Below, one piece after another: positions 29,598 through 38,899 of a stretch of DNA of 64,000 bases. The notes beneath the pieces are model-generated. The model saw nothing but the letters and a program-made list of their open reading frames with translations. It searched no databases and was not told the origin of the DNA. The stretch is from Chryseomicrobium excrementi. Lineage in GTDB: Bacteria; Bacillota; Bacilli; Bacillales_A; Planococcaceae. Made by a program: the position numbers and the translations under genes. The DNA is taken from contig NZ_PCGR01000003.1 in NCBI RefSeq assembly GCF_002798305.1, positions 1 to 64,000 of the forward strand, given 5' to 3'. Within the stretch, counting starts at the first letter, position 1. Each line of letters begins with the position of its first letter.

Positions 29598-30884
29598 ATG
29601 CCATCAGTCGTAGTTGTAGGAACCCAATGGGGAGACGAAGGAAAAGGAAAGATCACCGACTTTCTTTCGGAGCATTCAGAAGTTATTGCACGTTACCAAG
29701 GAGGGAACAATGCAGGCCATACCATCATCTTTGGTGGTGAGACATACAAGCTGCACTTGATTCCATCAGGTATTTTCTATAAAGATAAAATTTCAGTAAT
29801 CGGGAATGGAATGGTTGTAGACCCGAAAGCTCTAGTCAAAGAACTTAAAGGTCTTCACGAGCGCGGAGTGAGCACAGACAACTTGCGTATCTCGAACCGT
29901 GCGCACGTCATTTTACCGTACCACTTGAAACAAGACGAAGTGGAAGAGGCGCGTCGTGGTGCCAACAAGATCGGGACAACAGGAAAAGGCATCGGACCGG
30001 CTTACATGGACAAAGCGGCACGTGTCGGAATCCGTATGGCGGACTTATTGGACTATGAGACGTTCAAAGAAAAGCTCGATCACAACTTGCAAGAGAAGAA
30101 CCGCATGTTTGAAAAGTTCTATGAGACAGAAGGCTTCAAGCTAGAAGAGATCTTAGAAGAGTACTTCGCATACGGTCAAGAAATCGAGAAATACGTAACG
30201 GATACATCTAAAGTGTTGAATGATGCACTTGATGAAGGTCGTCGCGTATTGTTCGAAGGAGCACAAGGCGTCATGCTCGACATCGACCAAGGAACGTACC
30301 CATTCGTTACATCATCGAACCCAGTCGCTGGGGGCGTAACAATCGGAGCTGGTGTTGGTCCAACAAAGATCTCTCACGTAGTAGGTGTATGTAAAGCCTA
30401 TACGTCTCGCGTTGGAGACGGTCCATTCCCAACAGAACTGTTTGATGAAGTCGGCAATCAGATTCGCGAAGTTGGAAAAGAGTACGGAACAACAACAGGC
30501 CGTCCACGTCGTATCGGTTGGTTCGATTCGGTCGTAGTTCGTCACGCACGTCGCGTAAGCGGGTTAACGGATTTAACTGTGAACTCCATTGACGTATTGA
30601 CTGGTTTAGAGACGGTGAAAATCTGTACTGCGTACCGCTACAAAGGGGAACTGATCACTGAATATCCAGCGAATCTTCGTATGCTGGCAGATTGTGAGCC
30701 AGTCTATGAAGAAATGCCAGGTTGGTCAGAAGACGTTACAGGCTGTAAATCATTGGATGAATTACCGGACAATGCACGTCACTATTTAGAGCGAATTGCA
30801 CAATTGACGGGTGTTCAAATCTCGATCTTCTCTGTAGGTCCTGACAGAACGCAAACGAATATCGTATCTAGTGTATGGCGATAA
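29598..30884 (+). CDS. purA: adenylosuccinate synthetase
   Basis: GTP-dependent condensation of IMP with aspartate, the first committed step to AMP. The N-terminal active-site loop is [14 protein letters not shown] (about 8-21), followed by [11 protein letters not shown], and the C-terminus is [11 protein letters not shown]. 428 aa from the ATG at 29598, with GGAGGT 7 nt upstream; an in-frame GTG at 29589 overlaps that site. Monocistronic: own promoter, probable PurR operator and terminator. Confidence 0.97.
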   Translation: MPSVVVVGTQWGDEGKGKITDFLSEHSEVIARYQGGNNAGHTIIFGGETYKLHLIPSGIFYKDKISVIGNGMVVDPKALVKELKGLHERGVSTDNLRISNRAHVILPYHLKQDEVEEARRGANKIGTTGKGIGPAYMDKAARVGIRMADLLDYETFKEKLDHNLQEKNRMFEKFYETEGFKLEEILEEYFAYGQEIEKYVTDTSKVLNDALDEGRRVLFEGAQGVMLDIDQGTYPFVTSSNPVAGGVTIGAGVGPTKISHVVGVCKAYTSRVGDGPFPTELFDEVGNQIREVGKEYGTTTGRPRRIGWFDSVVVRHARRVSGLTDLTVNSIDVLTGLETVKICTAYRYKGELITEYPANLRMLADCEPVYEEMPGWSEDVTGCKSLDELPDNARHYLERIAQLTGVQISIFSVGPDRTQTNIVSSVWR

Positions 30885-30896
30885 ATAGGAAGAAAT

Positions 30897-30936
30897 GAAA
30901 ACACACCTTGTTCTCAAGTAGAACAGGGTGTGTTTT
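30897..30936 (+). terminator. purA terminator
   Basis: Long stem AAAACACACC...TTCT with AGAA...GGTGTGTTTT (CAAGT loop), ending in T6. It is about 13 nt beyond the purA stop codon. Confidence 0.9.
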
Positions 30937-31175
30937 TTGTGTTGAATTATGTATAATTTCGCGCAATTTAGAGAATTACTGAAACAATTGAAATATAAAA
31001 TAGGTTGAAACTCATAGTGTGAAACCAAATAATCCTATTTAATAGAAGTAATTGGAATAAATTTCACGTTTTGATTACAAACAGGTCTATTCGTTCACTT
31101 TACACAAATGAATATGGTAAATTAGAAGGGCATGAAAAATGCCATAATGTGTTTACAAACGGAAGGAGCTTTATC

Positions 31176-32651
31176 ATGTTTTGGAATAAATCGAAGGAAG
31201 AAACGGCTGTTTCATCGACAGACGGGCTTTCGCAGAAGAAGACCAATGTGATAAAGAAAGCAGCCATCTCGGTCGTATTGCTTTCTGGCTTGTCATTTAA
31301 TTTTGCCTTCGCTGATGAAACAGCGGATAGTGAATTGGCAACAATTTATCATATATATACAGACGATCAATACATTGGTGCCGTCTCAAATAAAGAAGAA
31401 GTCGATCAACTTATGAAAGACAAAGTTGAAGCTTCCAAATCACAGTTCGAAGGTCTCTCTTTAACAGCTGGTAACAATTTCTCGGTGGTTGAAGAGAAAG
31501 TGTTCACACCTGCTACAGATGACGCCGCTACTTTAAAACAAGTAGAGGACCTCATTGAAGTGAACGCAAACGCATTCGCTATTTCAATCGATAACGAGGT
31601 GGCAGCCTACGTTAAAGATCTAGAAGCTTACAATGAAGTGCTTCGAAAAGTGAAGTTGAACTACGTTTCGGAAAAAGAGCTCAACTTTTTGGAAGCTAGA
31701 AAGAGTGCTACAGATAAACTACCCGAATTAAAGCCGGGTGAAACCCGAATTGTCGATTTAACTGTAAAACAAGACGTAACTGGTACAACGATGTCTGTGA
31801 AACCAGAAGAAGTTGTGACAGTCGACCAAGCGGTCAAACGCTTACTCACAGGTGTGGAGAAAGAAGAGACCTACACAGTGAAAGAAGGCGACGTCATTTC
31901 TAAAATCGCAAGTGCACATGATCTTTCTACCAAGCAATTGCTTGATTTAAATAAAGGGTTGAAAGAAGACAGCCCCCTTAAAATTGGTCAAGAATTGAAT
32001 GTTACGGTTTTAAAACCTGCCCTTAACTTTGAAGCGCAGTATGAAAAGAGAGCCAAAGAAGAAATCCCATTTGATAAAATCGTCGAAGAAACTGACACGA
32101 TGTACAAAGGGGACACAAAAGTGAAGACAGAAGGCGCTAACGGAGAACGTGTAGCGACTTATACTCTTACGAAACAAAACGGCGTGTTAACGTCTAAAGA
32201 ATTAGTGGAAGAAGAAATCACGAAGCAAGTGCAACACAAAGTGACATTAAAAGGAACGAAGGTAATGCCTTCTCGTGGAAATGGCTCATTCGCATGGCCT
32301 GCTCAAGGTGGTTATATCTCGAGCCACATGGGTCACCGCTGGGGACGCATGCACCAAGGTATTGATATTGCCCGTCCGAGCGGTTTCGGCATCTTGGCAT
32401 CGGATAACGGTGTCGTCGTAGCAGCTGGTTGGGACGGTGGTCTCGGCCAACGTGTCATCATCGATCACAACAATGGCTACCGCACAGTTTACGGTCACCT
32501 TTCTTCGATTAATGTAGCTGTCGGACAAACTGTTCCACAAGGCACACAAATCGGTGTCATGGGGAACACAGGAAACTCGACAGGTGTTCACCTTCACTTT
32601 GAAGTAATTAAAAATGGTGCACACATCAATCCAATGTCTGTACTTGATTAA
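31176..32651 (+). CDS. secreted LysM/G5/M23 murein endopeptidase
   Basis: 491-aa exported cell-wall hydrolase. Signal peptide about 24-46, cleaved after AFA. A long alpha/beta N-terminal region precedes a LysM domain (about 230-280, ETYTVKEGDVISKIASAHDL), a G5 domain (about 285-365) and an M23 metallopeptidase with zinc ligands in HQGIDIA (near 392) and HLHFE (near 472). I start at the ATG at 31176 (AAGGAG 7 nt upstream); the longer frame from 31071 lacks a ribosome site. Proteins of this type between purA and walR are probably WalR-controlled; TGTAAT-CAAAA-CGTGAA (complement of 31063-31079) is only a half-good WalR box. Confidence 0.93.
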   Translation: MFWNKSKEETAVSSTDGLSQKKTNVIKKAAISVVLLSGLSFNFAFADETADSELATIYHIYTDDQYIGAVSNKEEVDQLMKDKVEASKSQFEGLSLTAGNNFSVVEEKVFTPATDDAATLKQVEDLIEVNANAFAISIDNEVAAYVKDLEAYNEVLRKVKLNYVSEKELNFLEARKSATDKLPELKPGETRIVDLTVKQDVTGTTMSVKPEEVVTVDQAVKRLLTGVEKEETYTVKEGDVISKIASAHDLSTKQLLDLNKGLKEDSPLKIGQELNVTVLKPALNFEAQYEKRAKEEIPFDKIVEETDTMYKGDTKVKTEGANGERVATYTLTKQNGVLTSKELVEEEITKQVQHKVTLKGTKVMPSRGNGSFAWPAQGGYISSHMGHRWGRMHQGIDIARPSGFGILASDNGVVVAAGWDGGLGQRVIIDHNNGYRTVYGHLSSINVAVGQTVPQGTQIGVMGNTGNSTGVHLHFEVIKNGAHINPMSVLD

Positions 32652-32662
32652 CTAGTAGTTGA

Positions 32663-32689
32663 AAGCCGCCCGACATGGGCGGCTTTTGT
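32663..32689 (+). terminator. terminator of the M23 peptidase gene
   Basis: Nine-bp stem AAGCCGCCC/GGGCGGCTT with loop GACAT and TTTTGTTG tail. Confidence 0.85.
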
Positions 32690-32774
32690 TGTAGGGGAGA
32701 ATGAGTGTTTAGAGATTGGCTAAGGGCTTTCTAGCAAGGGCTTGGGTCGCAGAAGGTTGCCATAAACGCTTCTG

Positions 32775-32879
32775 AAGAATAAATTGTGTTCGTTGTAGAA
32801 TAATTTTCGCTTTGAGTAGAATAAATCTTCGTTTCGGTAGAATAAATCATCATTTCAGTCGAAGAACGACCGCTCAGTC
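32775..32879. repeat. 21-bp degenerate tandem repeat array, left of walR
   Basis: Five consecutive 21-nt units start at 32775, 32796, 32817, 32838 and 32859; the middle three begin TAGAATAA and continue with TTCG or similar. Read on the minus strand, the units stay open and give heptads such as IYSTETK and IYSTQSE. That frame has no credible ribosome site. The surrounding 565-bp gap (32652-33216) has no gene; it also holds a long hairpin and a Noc-site palindrome. Confidence 0.75.
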
Positions 32880-32930
32880 CCGAGGAGCTTCTGGGCGAGC
32901 CTGTTCCACATCTAAATGGAATCGAGTTGC

Positions 32931-33029
32931 GAACGCCAGAAATCCCCGCAAAAATCATTCGCATCTATAGAGGCAAAAAGCGCCACTATAGCTACGCCTG
33001 ATTTTTACAAGATTTCTAGATCGGCGTTC
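32931..33029. repeat. long nested inverted repeat between short direct repeats
   Basis: Four colinear complementary segments fold into one imperfect stem: GAACGCC (32931) with GGCGTTC (33023), AGAAATC (32938) with GATTTCT (33011), AAAAATCA (32950) with TGATTTTT (32999), and CTATAG (32965) with CTATAG (32986), tip AGGCAAAAAGCGCCA. The direct repeat TCCACATCTAA occurs at 32905-32915 and 33030-33040 on either side. No ORF with a ribosome site. Confidence 0.7.
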
Positions 33030-33045
33030 TCCACATCTAAGAAGT

Positions 33046-33059
33046 ATTTCCCGGGAAAT
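33046..33059. promoter_or_regulatory. Noc-binding-site palindrome
   Basis: ATTTCCCGGGAAAT is identical to the Noc-binding consensus known from Bacillus subtilis. Two further GGGAAATAA half-site sequences follow at 33085 and 33116. It lies 157 nt before walR. Noc itself is encoded at 16370. Confidence 0.7.
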
Positions 33060-33216
33060 AATCCGATAAGTTTCGACGAAATGAGGGAAATAACACGCGT
33101 CATTTCGACAGCTATGGGAAATAAAATGCGAAAATAGCGCGGTCATGGTATTGTTAAGGGTAATAGATTACTAGAAAAAGCAGGGGAAATCGGAACGGAA
33201 CATGGAGGAGAAACCT

Positions 33217-33924
33217 ATGAGTAAGAAAATCTTAGTCGTCGATGACGAAAAACCAATTGCAGACATTCTGCAGTTCAACTTAAAAAAAGAAGGCTACCAG
33301 GTCGAGTGTGCCTACGATGGGGACGAGGCGCTTGAGAAAGTCGAAGCGTTCCAACCAGATCTGATGCTTTTAGATATCATGCTTCCAGGGCGTGACGGAA
33401 TGGAAGTCTGCCGTGAGGTCCGGAAGAAATACGAATTCCCGATCATCATGCTGACAGCGAAAGACTCTGAAATCGATAAAGTACTCGGTCTTGAATTAGG
33501 AGCAGACGATTACGTCACGAAGCCATTCTCGACACGTGAATTGATTGCGCGTGTTAAAGCCAACATGCGTCGCTCGCAAGTCGTTCCTGCAGAAGACGTC
33601 GAGCCGAGCTCAAACGATATTAACATCGGACCTTTAACGATTCAGCCAGACGCTTATATGGTGATGAAGCGCGATGAGGCGATCGAGTTGACACATCGTG
33701 AGTTCGAATTGCTGCACTACTTGGCGAAACATACAGGTCAAGTAATGACACGGGAACATTTGCTGCAAACGGTATGGGGTTATGATTACTTCGGGGATGT
33801 GCGTACCGTCGACGTTACGATTCGTCGTCTACGTGAAAAGATTGAAGACAATCCAAGTCATCCAAACTGGATCGTCACACGCCGTGGAGTCGGGTATTAC
33901 CTGCGCAGTCCTGAACAGGAGTAG
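33217..33924 (+). CDS. walR: essential response regulator WalR
   Basis: OmpR-type transcription factor controlling cell-wall hydrolases. The receiver domain starts [20 protein letters not shown], with phosphoacceptor Asp53 in [11 protein letters not shown] and Lys in DDYVTKPFS. The C-terminal winged helix has [15 protein letters not shown] and [15 protein letters not shown]. 235 aa from the ATG at 33217, 7-8 nt after GGAGGA; the ATG at 33202 overlaps that site. First gene of walRKHIJ; walK follows after 5 nt. Confidence 0.97.
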   Translation: MSKKILVVDDEKPIADILQFNLKKEGYQVECAYDGDEALEKVEAFQPDLMLLDIMLPGRDGMEVCREVRKKYEFPIIMLTAKDSEIDKVLGLELGADDYVTKPFSTRELIARVKANMRRSQVVPAEDVEPSSNDINIGPLTIQPDAYMVMKRDEAIELTHREFELLHYLAKHTGQVMTREHLLQTVWGYDYFGDVRTVDVTIRRLREKIEDNPSHPNWIVTRRGVGYYLRSPEQE

Positions 33925-33929
33925 GAGCA

Positions 33930-35753
33930 ATGCAAAGAGTTGGCTTTTTCAAATCGATCCACGTCAAAATCGTGTTGATCTATATACTATTAATCATGAT
34001 CGCGATGCAGATCATTGGGCTGTACTTTGTAAGAGAGCTCGAAGAGTCGTTTCGCACCAACTTTCAAGAGTCCGTCACCGAGCGTGTCGGACTCATGGAA
34101 TTTAGTGTGCGGGAAGAACTGATTCGCGAACGGACAGAAGTGGACGCGACAAAGGAACAAAGTCTGCGTTCTATTTTGGCTGGCTTAAATTCAACGGATA
34201 TTAATGAAATTCGCGTCATCGACGACCGCTATCAGATTCTTGGAACCTCGGACTCTGACAACCAAGCAATCGTTGGGCAGCGGTCCGTCGATGATTTGGT
34301 GCGTCGTGCCATCAGTTCGGAAAACGCTGAGAGCATGATCTCTCTTGATGAACAGACTCGCGAACGCATCTGGATCCTCGCAACGCCGATCACTTCCCAA
34401 GGGAATGTCATCGGAGCGTTGTATGTAGAGTCCGATATTGAACGCGTCTTTAGCCAAGTCGATGAAATCAATCAGATCTTGGCTGGAGGGACTGCAGTGT
34501 CTCTAGCTATCACTGTCATCCTCGGGATTTTTATTGCCCAGACGATCACGCATCCGATTTCGGACATGCGTAAGCAGGCGCAAGCGATGGCGAGAGGAAA
34601 CTTCTCTCGGAAAGTTAAAGTATATGGAGACGATGAAATCGGTCAGCTCGCCATCGCCTTCAACCATTTGACGAATCGCTTGCAAGAAGCCCAGTCGACG
34701 ACAGATGCAGAACGGCGAAAGCTTGCTTCCGTTCTTGCCAATATGACAGACGGCGTTATCGCAACAGATCGCAAAGGCCGCGTCATCTTGATCAATGACC
34801 CGGCGCTTGAATTATTAAACGTTAACCGAGATAGTGTCCTAAATCGTCCGATTACTTCGGTGTTGACGATTGATGATGATGCTACGTTTGAAGATTTGAT
34901 CCACCAGCAAGAACCGATGTCGCTCGATTATAGTACTCAGGATATGCCATACATCTTGCGCGCGAACTTCTCCGTAATTCAAAAAGAGACGGGCTTCGTC
35001 AACGGACTGATTGCCGTCCTTCACGATGTCACGGAACAAGAAAAGATCGATATGGAACGTCGCGAATTCGTAGCGAACGTGTCGCATGAACTTCGTACAC
35101 CGTTAACAACGATGAGCAGCTACCTAGAAGCTCTCGCAGAAGGCGCTTGGAAAGACGAGACGATTGCTCCAAACTTCCTGCAAGTCACCCAGACAGAGAC
35201 GGCTCGTATGATTCGCCTCGTCAATGACCTGCTGCAGCTTTCGAAAATGGACAGCCGCGACTACGACTTGACGATTGAAGTGGTGAACTTTAACCAGTTC
35301 TTCCACCGCATCATCGACCGCTTCGAGATGTCGAAGTCTCAAAACGTGTCGTTTTCACGGATGCTTCCTGAAAAAGAGTACTTTGTGGCAATCGACCCGG
35401 ACAAGCTGACGCAAGTTATCGATAACATCATCTCGAATGCGCTGAAGTACTCGCCAGATGGAGGAACCGTGCGTTTTGGATTTACTGTCAAAGATGAAAT
35501 GATGCAAGTCATGATCTCTGATGACGGAATGGGGATTCCAAAAGAGAACGTCGACAAGATTTTCGAACGTTTCTACCGAGTGGACCGCGCGCGTGCCCGC
35601 TCTATGGGAGGAACCGGACTTGGTCTCGCTATTGCCCGGGAAATGATTGAAGCTCATGGCGGCAGAATTTGGGCGGAGAGTGAAGAAGGCTACGGAACGA
35701 CCATTTTCTTCACTCTTCATGTCGAACCAGAAGAGGAGAGTGAGTGGGAATGA
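33930..35753 (+). CDS. walK: essential sensor histidine kinase WalK
   Basis: 607-aa kinase: transmembrane helix about 13-32, extracytoplasmic sensor domain (about 33-180), second helix about 183-204, HAMP (about 205-257), PAS (about 262-370), HisKA with phosphoacceptor His386 in ANVSHELRTPLTT, and HATPase with NIISNALKYSPDGG and GGTGLGLAI near the end. It phosphorylates WalR in response to cell-wall state and interacts with WalH and WalI. It overlaps walH in an ATGA. Confidence 0.97.
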   Translation: MQRVGFFKSIHVKIVLIYILLIMIAMQIIGLYFVRELEESFRTNFQESVTERVGLMEFSVREELIRERTEVDATKEQSLRSILAGLNSTDINEIRVIDDRYQILGTSDSDNQAIVGQRSVDDLVRRAISSENAESMISLDEQTRERIWILATPITSQGNVIGALYVESDIERVFSQVDEINQILAGGTAVSLAITVILGIFIAQTITHPISDMRKQAQAMARGNFSRKVKVYGDDEIGQLAIAFNHLTNRLQEAQSTTDAERRKLASVLANMTDGVIATDRKGRVILINDPALELLNVNRDSVLNRPITSVLTIDDDATFEDLIHQQEPMSLDYSTQDMPYILRANFSVIQKETGFVNGLIAVLHDVTEQEKIDMERREFVANVSHELRTPLTTMSSYLEALAEGAWKDETIAPNFLQVTQTETARMIRLVNDLLQLSKMDSRDYDLTIEVVNFNQFFHRIIDRFEMSKSQNVSFSRMLPEKEYFVAIDPDKLTQVIDNIISNALKYSPDGGTVRFGFTVKDEMMQVMISDDGMGIPKENVDKIFERFYRVDRARARSMGGTGLGLAIAREMIEAHGGRIWAESEEGYGTTIFFTLHVEPEEESEWE

Positions 35754-37084
35754 GATACCTTGAACATTTGAAAAGTGCCGTTCTGGTTATTCTGATTGCG
35801 CTCAGCGTTTTGCTCACGTTCTCCATTTGGACTTATACACCGCCTTACGCGACGGTCGGAGATACTCCGGTCGTCGATATCGCCATCGCCGAGAAGAAAC
35901 GCACGAGTGATATCATCAAGCCATACCGCATGCTCGTCAGTAACAGCGGCGCAGCTGGAATCAAAGGTTCTTTGCAATCCACAGAGATGGAGAATCTCAC
36001 AAGCCTTATGCGAACTTGGACTCTCGATATGCCACGTCTTGTCGACAATGAGCCGACTATCGAAGAAGTCAACGGCCTCATTCGTGAAGAGAACCAGTTG
36101 GTGTTTTACTACCCTACAGAAATACCGATTCAAAGTTTCCGTCAGGTGCTGTCGTTCAACGACCAGGCAGTGCCCGACTTTTCGTTTAACCATATGATCG
36201 TCCACTGGGAGAACGATGAGGGCGACATCGATATGCATATTAACTTCTTGAACTCCGTCTCGCAGCGTATTTTCCGCTCAGATGTCTTAGAAGTCGATGT
36301 TATGGAATTTTTGAGCCGCGTCGAAGACATGGACCGTCGCTTGCCGATCTTCAATGAGATCAAGCGAGAAGGCATTCAGTCACTCTACGTTTCTTCAGTG
36401 CAAGTGCCGCTTGAAGAGTACACGTTTGGAATGGAAGAAGTGTCACCAGAGAAATTCAAAAATGCACTGTTCACAAATCCGAACCTTGTTCGAAGCAATC
36501 CGGTCGGTACTTCATCACAGCAGTATACAGATGACAGTGCTCTAATGAATATCGAATATGGACCTCGCCGTATCAGCTATGTACATCCGGCTTCGGAGAC
36601 CGAGCTTCCTGGAGATTCCGCGACGCTTCTTGCCAACAGCATCGAGTTCGTCAACGAGCATGAAGGCTGGACGGATGACTACCGATTGACTCGTATCAAC
36701 GAAGTCGGTCAGCAGATCTCCTTCCAGATGCATTTAAAAGGGTTACCGGTCTACAGCGATACGATGGCGACGGATATGACTCAGTACTGGGGAATCGATC
36801 AGGTCTACCGCTACATCCGACCGTATTACACACTGAACCAATCATCACCGTTCCGGACCACGCGCAAACAGCTTCCGTCTGGACAGTTCATCTATGATTA
36901 CTTGGAAACTCAAAAGACGGTCGATATGAACCTTGTGACGGATATCAAGCCGGGTTACTATGTGAAACGAGATCCTGCGCAGCCCATCTTAATCCTAGAG
37001 CCTTATTGGTTCTATCAAGTAGGCGAGACATGGATCCGAATCGTACCGGAAGCAACAGGAGGTGGCGCAATTGGATTGGAGTAG
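35750..37084 (+). CDS. walH: WalK regulator WalH (YycH)
   Basis: 444-aa protein with one N-terminal membrane anchor (SAVLVILIALSVLLTFSIWTY, about 11-31) and a large extracytoplasmic domain, the YycH architecture. YycH and YycI bind WalK and tune its activity. I use the ATG at 35750 that overlaps the walK stop codon; a GTG two codons earlier is also possible. Its 3' end overlaps walI by 14 nt. Confidence 0.92.
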   Translation: MRYLEHLKSAVLVILIALSVLLTFSIWTYTPPYATVGDTPVVDIAIAEKKRTSDIIKPYRMLVSNSGAAGIKGSLQSTEMENLTSLMRTWTLDMPRLVDNEPTIEEVNGLIREENQLVFYYPTEIPIQSFRQVLSFNDQAVPDFSFNHMIVHWENDEGDIDMHINFLNSVSQRIFRSDVLEVDVMEFLSRVEDMDRRLPIFNEIKREGIQSLYVSSVQVPLEEYTFGMEEVSPEKFKNALFTNPNLVRSNPVGTSSQQYTDDSALMNIEYGPRRISYVHPASETELPGDSATLLANSIEFVNEHEGWTDDYRLTRINEVGQQISFQMHLKGLPVYSDTMATDMTQYWGIDQVYRYIRPYYTLNQSSPFRTTRKQLPSGQFIYDYLETQKTVDMNLVTDIKPGYYVKRDPAQPILILEPYWFYQVGETWIRIVPEATGGGAIGLE

Positions 37085-37886
37085 GACGAAGACCATCTTC
37101 ATCATTGTGTTCTCTATCCTGAATGTCTTCTTGATGTCGCTCTATTTGGACCGTTACAACGAGTCGATTGGCCTGGAAAGTACGCTTAATGGTTCAACCA
37201 CCATTGAAGACCGCTTGGGAACAGAGTCTATCGAATTCCCTCGCATGACCAATATGCCGAAAGAGGTCGCCTATGTTTCTGGGACCGTTCACATGTTTAC
37301 AGATGAAGAACTGGAATCGCTTGAAAATGTAGCAGCACGTTCTGAGACAGAAGGTGTTTTGGAAGCCGTCCTACTTGAACCGGTTTCTGTCACAGAAGAC
37401 ACGTCACTCGAAGAAATCATTCAAGAGCACGCCTACCGAGGCAATGAGTACAAAATCTGGTCGACGAATGCCGAAGACCGTACAGCGCTTTTGTTCCAAC
37501 AAGTAAACGAGCGCAGTGTGTATCACAACTCTCGCGCCAACATCGTCGTCACCTGGAACGAGAACAATGAAGTGACAAGTTTTACGCAGACATATCTCGA
37601 TGACCTCGAAGATTACAACGAAGAACGTAGTTTAATAAGCTACATGAGTGCCATCGAAGTGCTCTACAACCGAGCGTTGTTGCTGCCACAGTCAACAGTG
37701 ACCGAAGTGAATCTCGGCTACTCGACACTCGCACAGCTGGGTGAGACCCAAGTGTTTTCACCGACCTGGTCCGTGAAGGTTGAGCTCGCAGATGGTACAA
37801 TGGAAGAGTACTTCGTCAACGCAATCGATAGTCGAATCCTCGACATCCCGATTGACGCAGTAGAGTCAGAAGAAACAGAGGAGTAG
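37071..37886 (+). CDS. walI: WalK regulator WalI (YycI)
   Basis: 271-aa single-pass membrane protein. The N-terminus MDWSRTKTIFIIVFSILNVFL matches the YycI family if translation begins at TTG 37071, with GGAGG 8 nt upstream. The in-frame GTG at 37062 adds only three codons and overlaps that ribosome site. The extracytoplasmic domain is followed by an acidic C-terminus (ESEETEE). walJ begins 6 nt later. Confidence 0.92.
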   Translation: MDWSRTKTIFIIVFSILNVFLMSLYLDRYNESIGLESTLNGSTTIEDRLGTESIEFPRMTNMPKEVAYVSGTVHMFTDEELESLENVAARSETEGVLEAVLLEPVSVTEDTSLEEIIQEHAYRGNEYKIWSTNAEDRTALLFQQVNERSVYHNSRANIVVTWNENNEVTSFTQTYLDDLEDYNEERSLISYMSAIEVLYNRALLLPQSTVTEVNLGYSTLAQLGETQVFSPTWSVKVELADGTMEEYFVNAIDSRILDIPIDAVESEETEE

Positions 37887-37892
37887 ACCATC

Positions 37893-38681
37893 ATGAGATT
37901 TAGTGTATTGGCGAGCGGCAGTAGCGGCAATGCCATTTACGTTGAAAACGACGAGCACTCCTTTTTAGTCGATGCCGGGTTAAGCGGTAAAAAAATGGAG
38001 CAGCTGTTTCAGCAGATCGACCGTGATGCACGCAAGCTAAGCGGCATCCTCGTGACGCATGAACACAGCGATCATATAAAAGGGCTTGGAGTTATGGCCC
38101 GTAAATACAAAGTGCCGATTTATGCGAATGCTAAGACGTGGCAGGCAATGGATCATCATCTAGGAGTCATCCCGACCGACCAGCGCTTCCAGTTCGATAT
38201 GGAGACGGTGAAGTCATTTGGCGGAATCGATATCCAGTCGTTCCAAGTGTCTCACGATGCAGCCGAGCCGATGTTCTATGTCTTTCATGAGAATGGTAGA
38301 AAGCTTGCACTGATCACCGACACGGGCTACGTGAGTGACCGAATGAAAGGTCACATCCGCGGTTCGGATGCCTTCGTATTTGAAAGCAACCATGACGTGG
38401 GCATGCTGCAGATGGGGCGCTATCCGTGGTCCGTCAAACGCCGCATTCTCTCAGACGTCGGGCACGTATCCAATGAAGATGCAGCCGTCGCTATGAGCGA
38501 AGTCGTCGACATCAAGCCGACGCAGATCTACCTGTCGCATTTAAGTAAAGACAACAATATGAAAGACTTGGCGCATATGAGCGTGGATCAGACCCTCCGC
38601 TCGTGCGGAATCATCACCGGAGAATTCGTGCACTTGCACGAGACCGATGCGGACATCCCGACGCCACTCGTCGAAGTCTAA
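37893..38681 (+). CDS. walJ: metallo-beta-lactamase-fold exonuclease WalJ (YycJ)
   Basis: 262-aa MBL-fold protein, last gene of the wal operon. Zinc ligands appear in THEHSDH (His56, His58, Asp60, His61), in a later FQVSHDA and in [11 protein letters not shown], with YLSHLSKDN near the C-terminus. Homologues have been reported as 5'-exonucleases linking DNA repair or replication to cell division. The terminator follows within 5 nt. Confidence 0.93.
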   Translation: MRFSVLASGSSGNAIYVENDEHSFLVDAGLSGKKMEQLFQQIDRDARKLSGILVTHEHSDHIKGLGVMARKYKVPIYANAKTWQAMDHHLGVIPTDQRFQFDMETVKSFGGIDIQSFQVSHDAAEPMFYVFHENGRKLALITDTGYVSDRMKGHIRGSDAFVFESNHDVGMLQMGRYPWSVKRRILSDVGHVSNEDAAVAMSEVVDIKPTQIYLSHLSKDNNMKDLAHMSVDQTLRSCGIITGEFVHLHETDADIPTPLVEV

Positions 38682-38685
38682 TTTG

Positions 38686-38716
38686 CCAGCCTCTTTTTGG
38701 GAGGCTGGTTTTGTTT
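38686..38716 (+). terminator. walRKHIJ terminator
   Basis: Perfect 8-bp stem CCAGCCTC/GAGGCTGG with loop TTTTTGG, followed by TTTTGTTTT. Confidence 0.9.
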
Positions 38717-38732
38717 TGGAGAGATTCTGGGG

Positions 38733-38837
38733 TTTGTGCCCTTGGAGACGTTCTTTGTTCCCTCTGCTGCTCCCTTTGTTCCTCGAGCAAGCTCTATTGT
38801 GCCCCTAAGTTCTTCGTTTGTGCCCTTAGCCAGTTTT
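38733..38837. repeat. 21-bp degenerate tandem repeat array, right of walJ
   Basis: Five contiguous 21-nt units start at 38733, 38754, 38775, 38796 and 38817, each beginning (T/A)TTGT(G/T)CC. Read on the plus strand they are open and give heptads such as FVPLETF and FVPSAAP. No ribosome site or plausible start precedes the frame. The array begins just after the walJ terminator; with the htrA promoter region it fills the 296-nt gap to htrA. Confidence 0.8.
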
Positions 38838-38899
38838 AGACTCGAAATCACCTTGAATCCTTTTTACACAATTCTTCCTAAATACATCTTTTAGCAAAC

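Noticed and set aside
30940-31100. WalR box upstream of the M23 peptidase gene
   Set aside because: The best candidate (complement of 31063-31079) matches the tandem hexamer only in one half, so it is mentioned with the gene but not called a site.
32775-32879. CRISPR array
   Set aside because: Units are contiguous 21-mers that diverge, with no identical repeat-spacer pattern and no cas genes in the window.
32731-32964. 77-aa minus-strand frame across the left 21-bp array
   Set aside because: No ribosome site; openness explained by the period of the repeat.
38697-38894. 65-aa frame across the right 21-bp array (heptads FVPLETF and similar)
   Set aside because: The start lies inside the terminator hairpin and has no ribosome site. 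The open frame follows from the 21-nt period, so I report DNA repeats rather than a gene.
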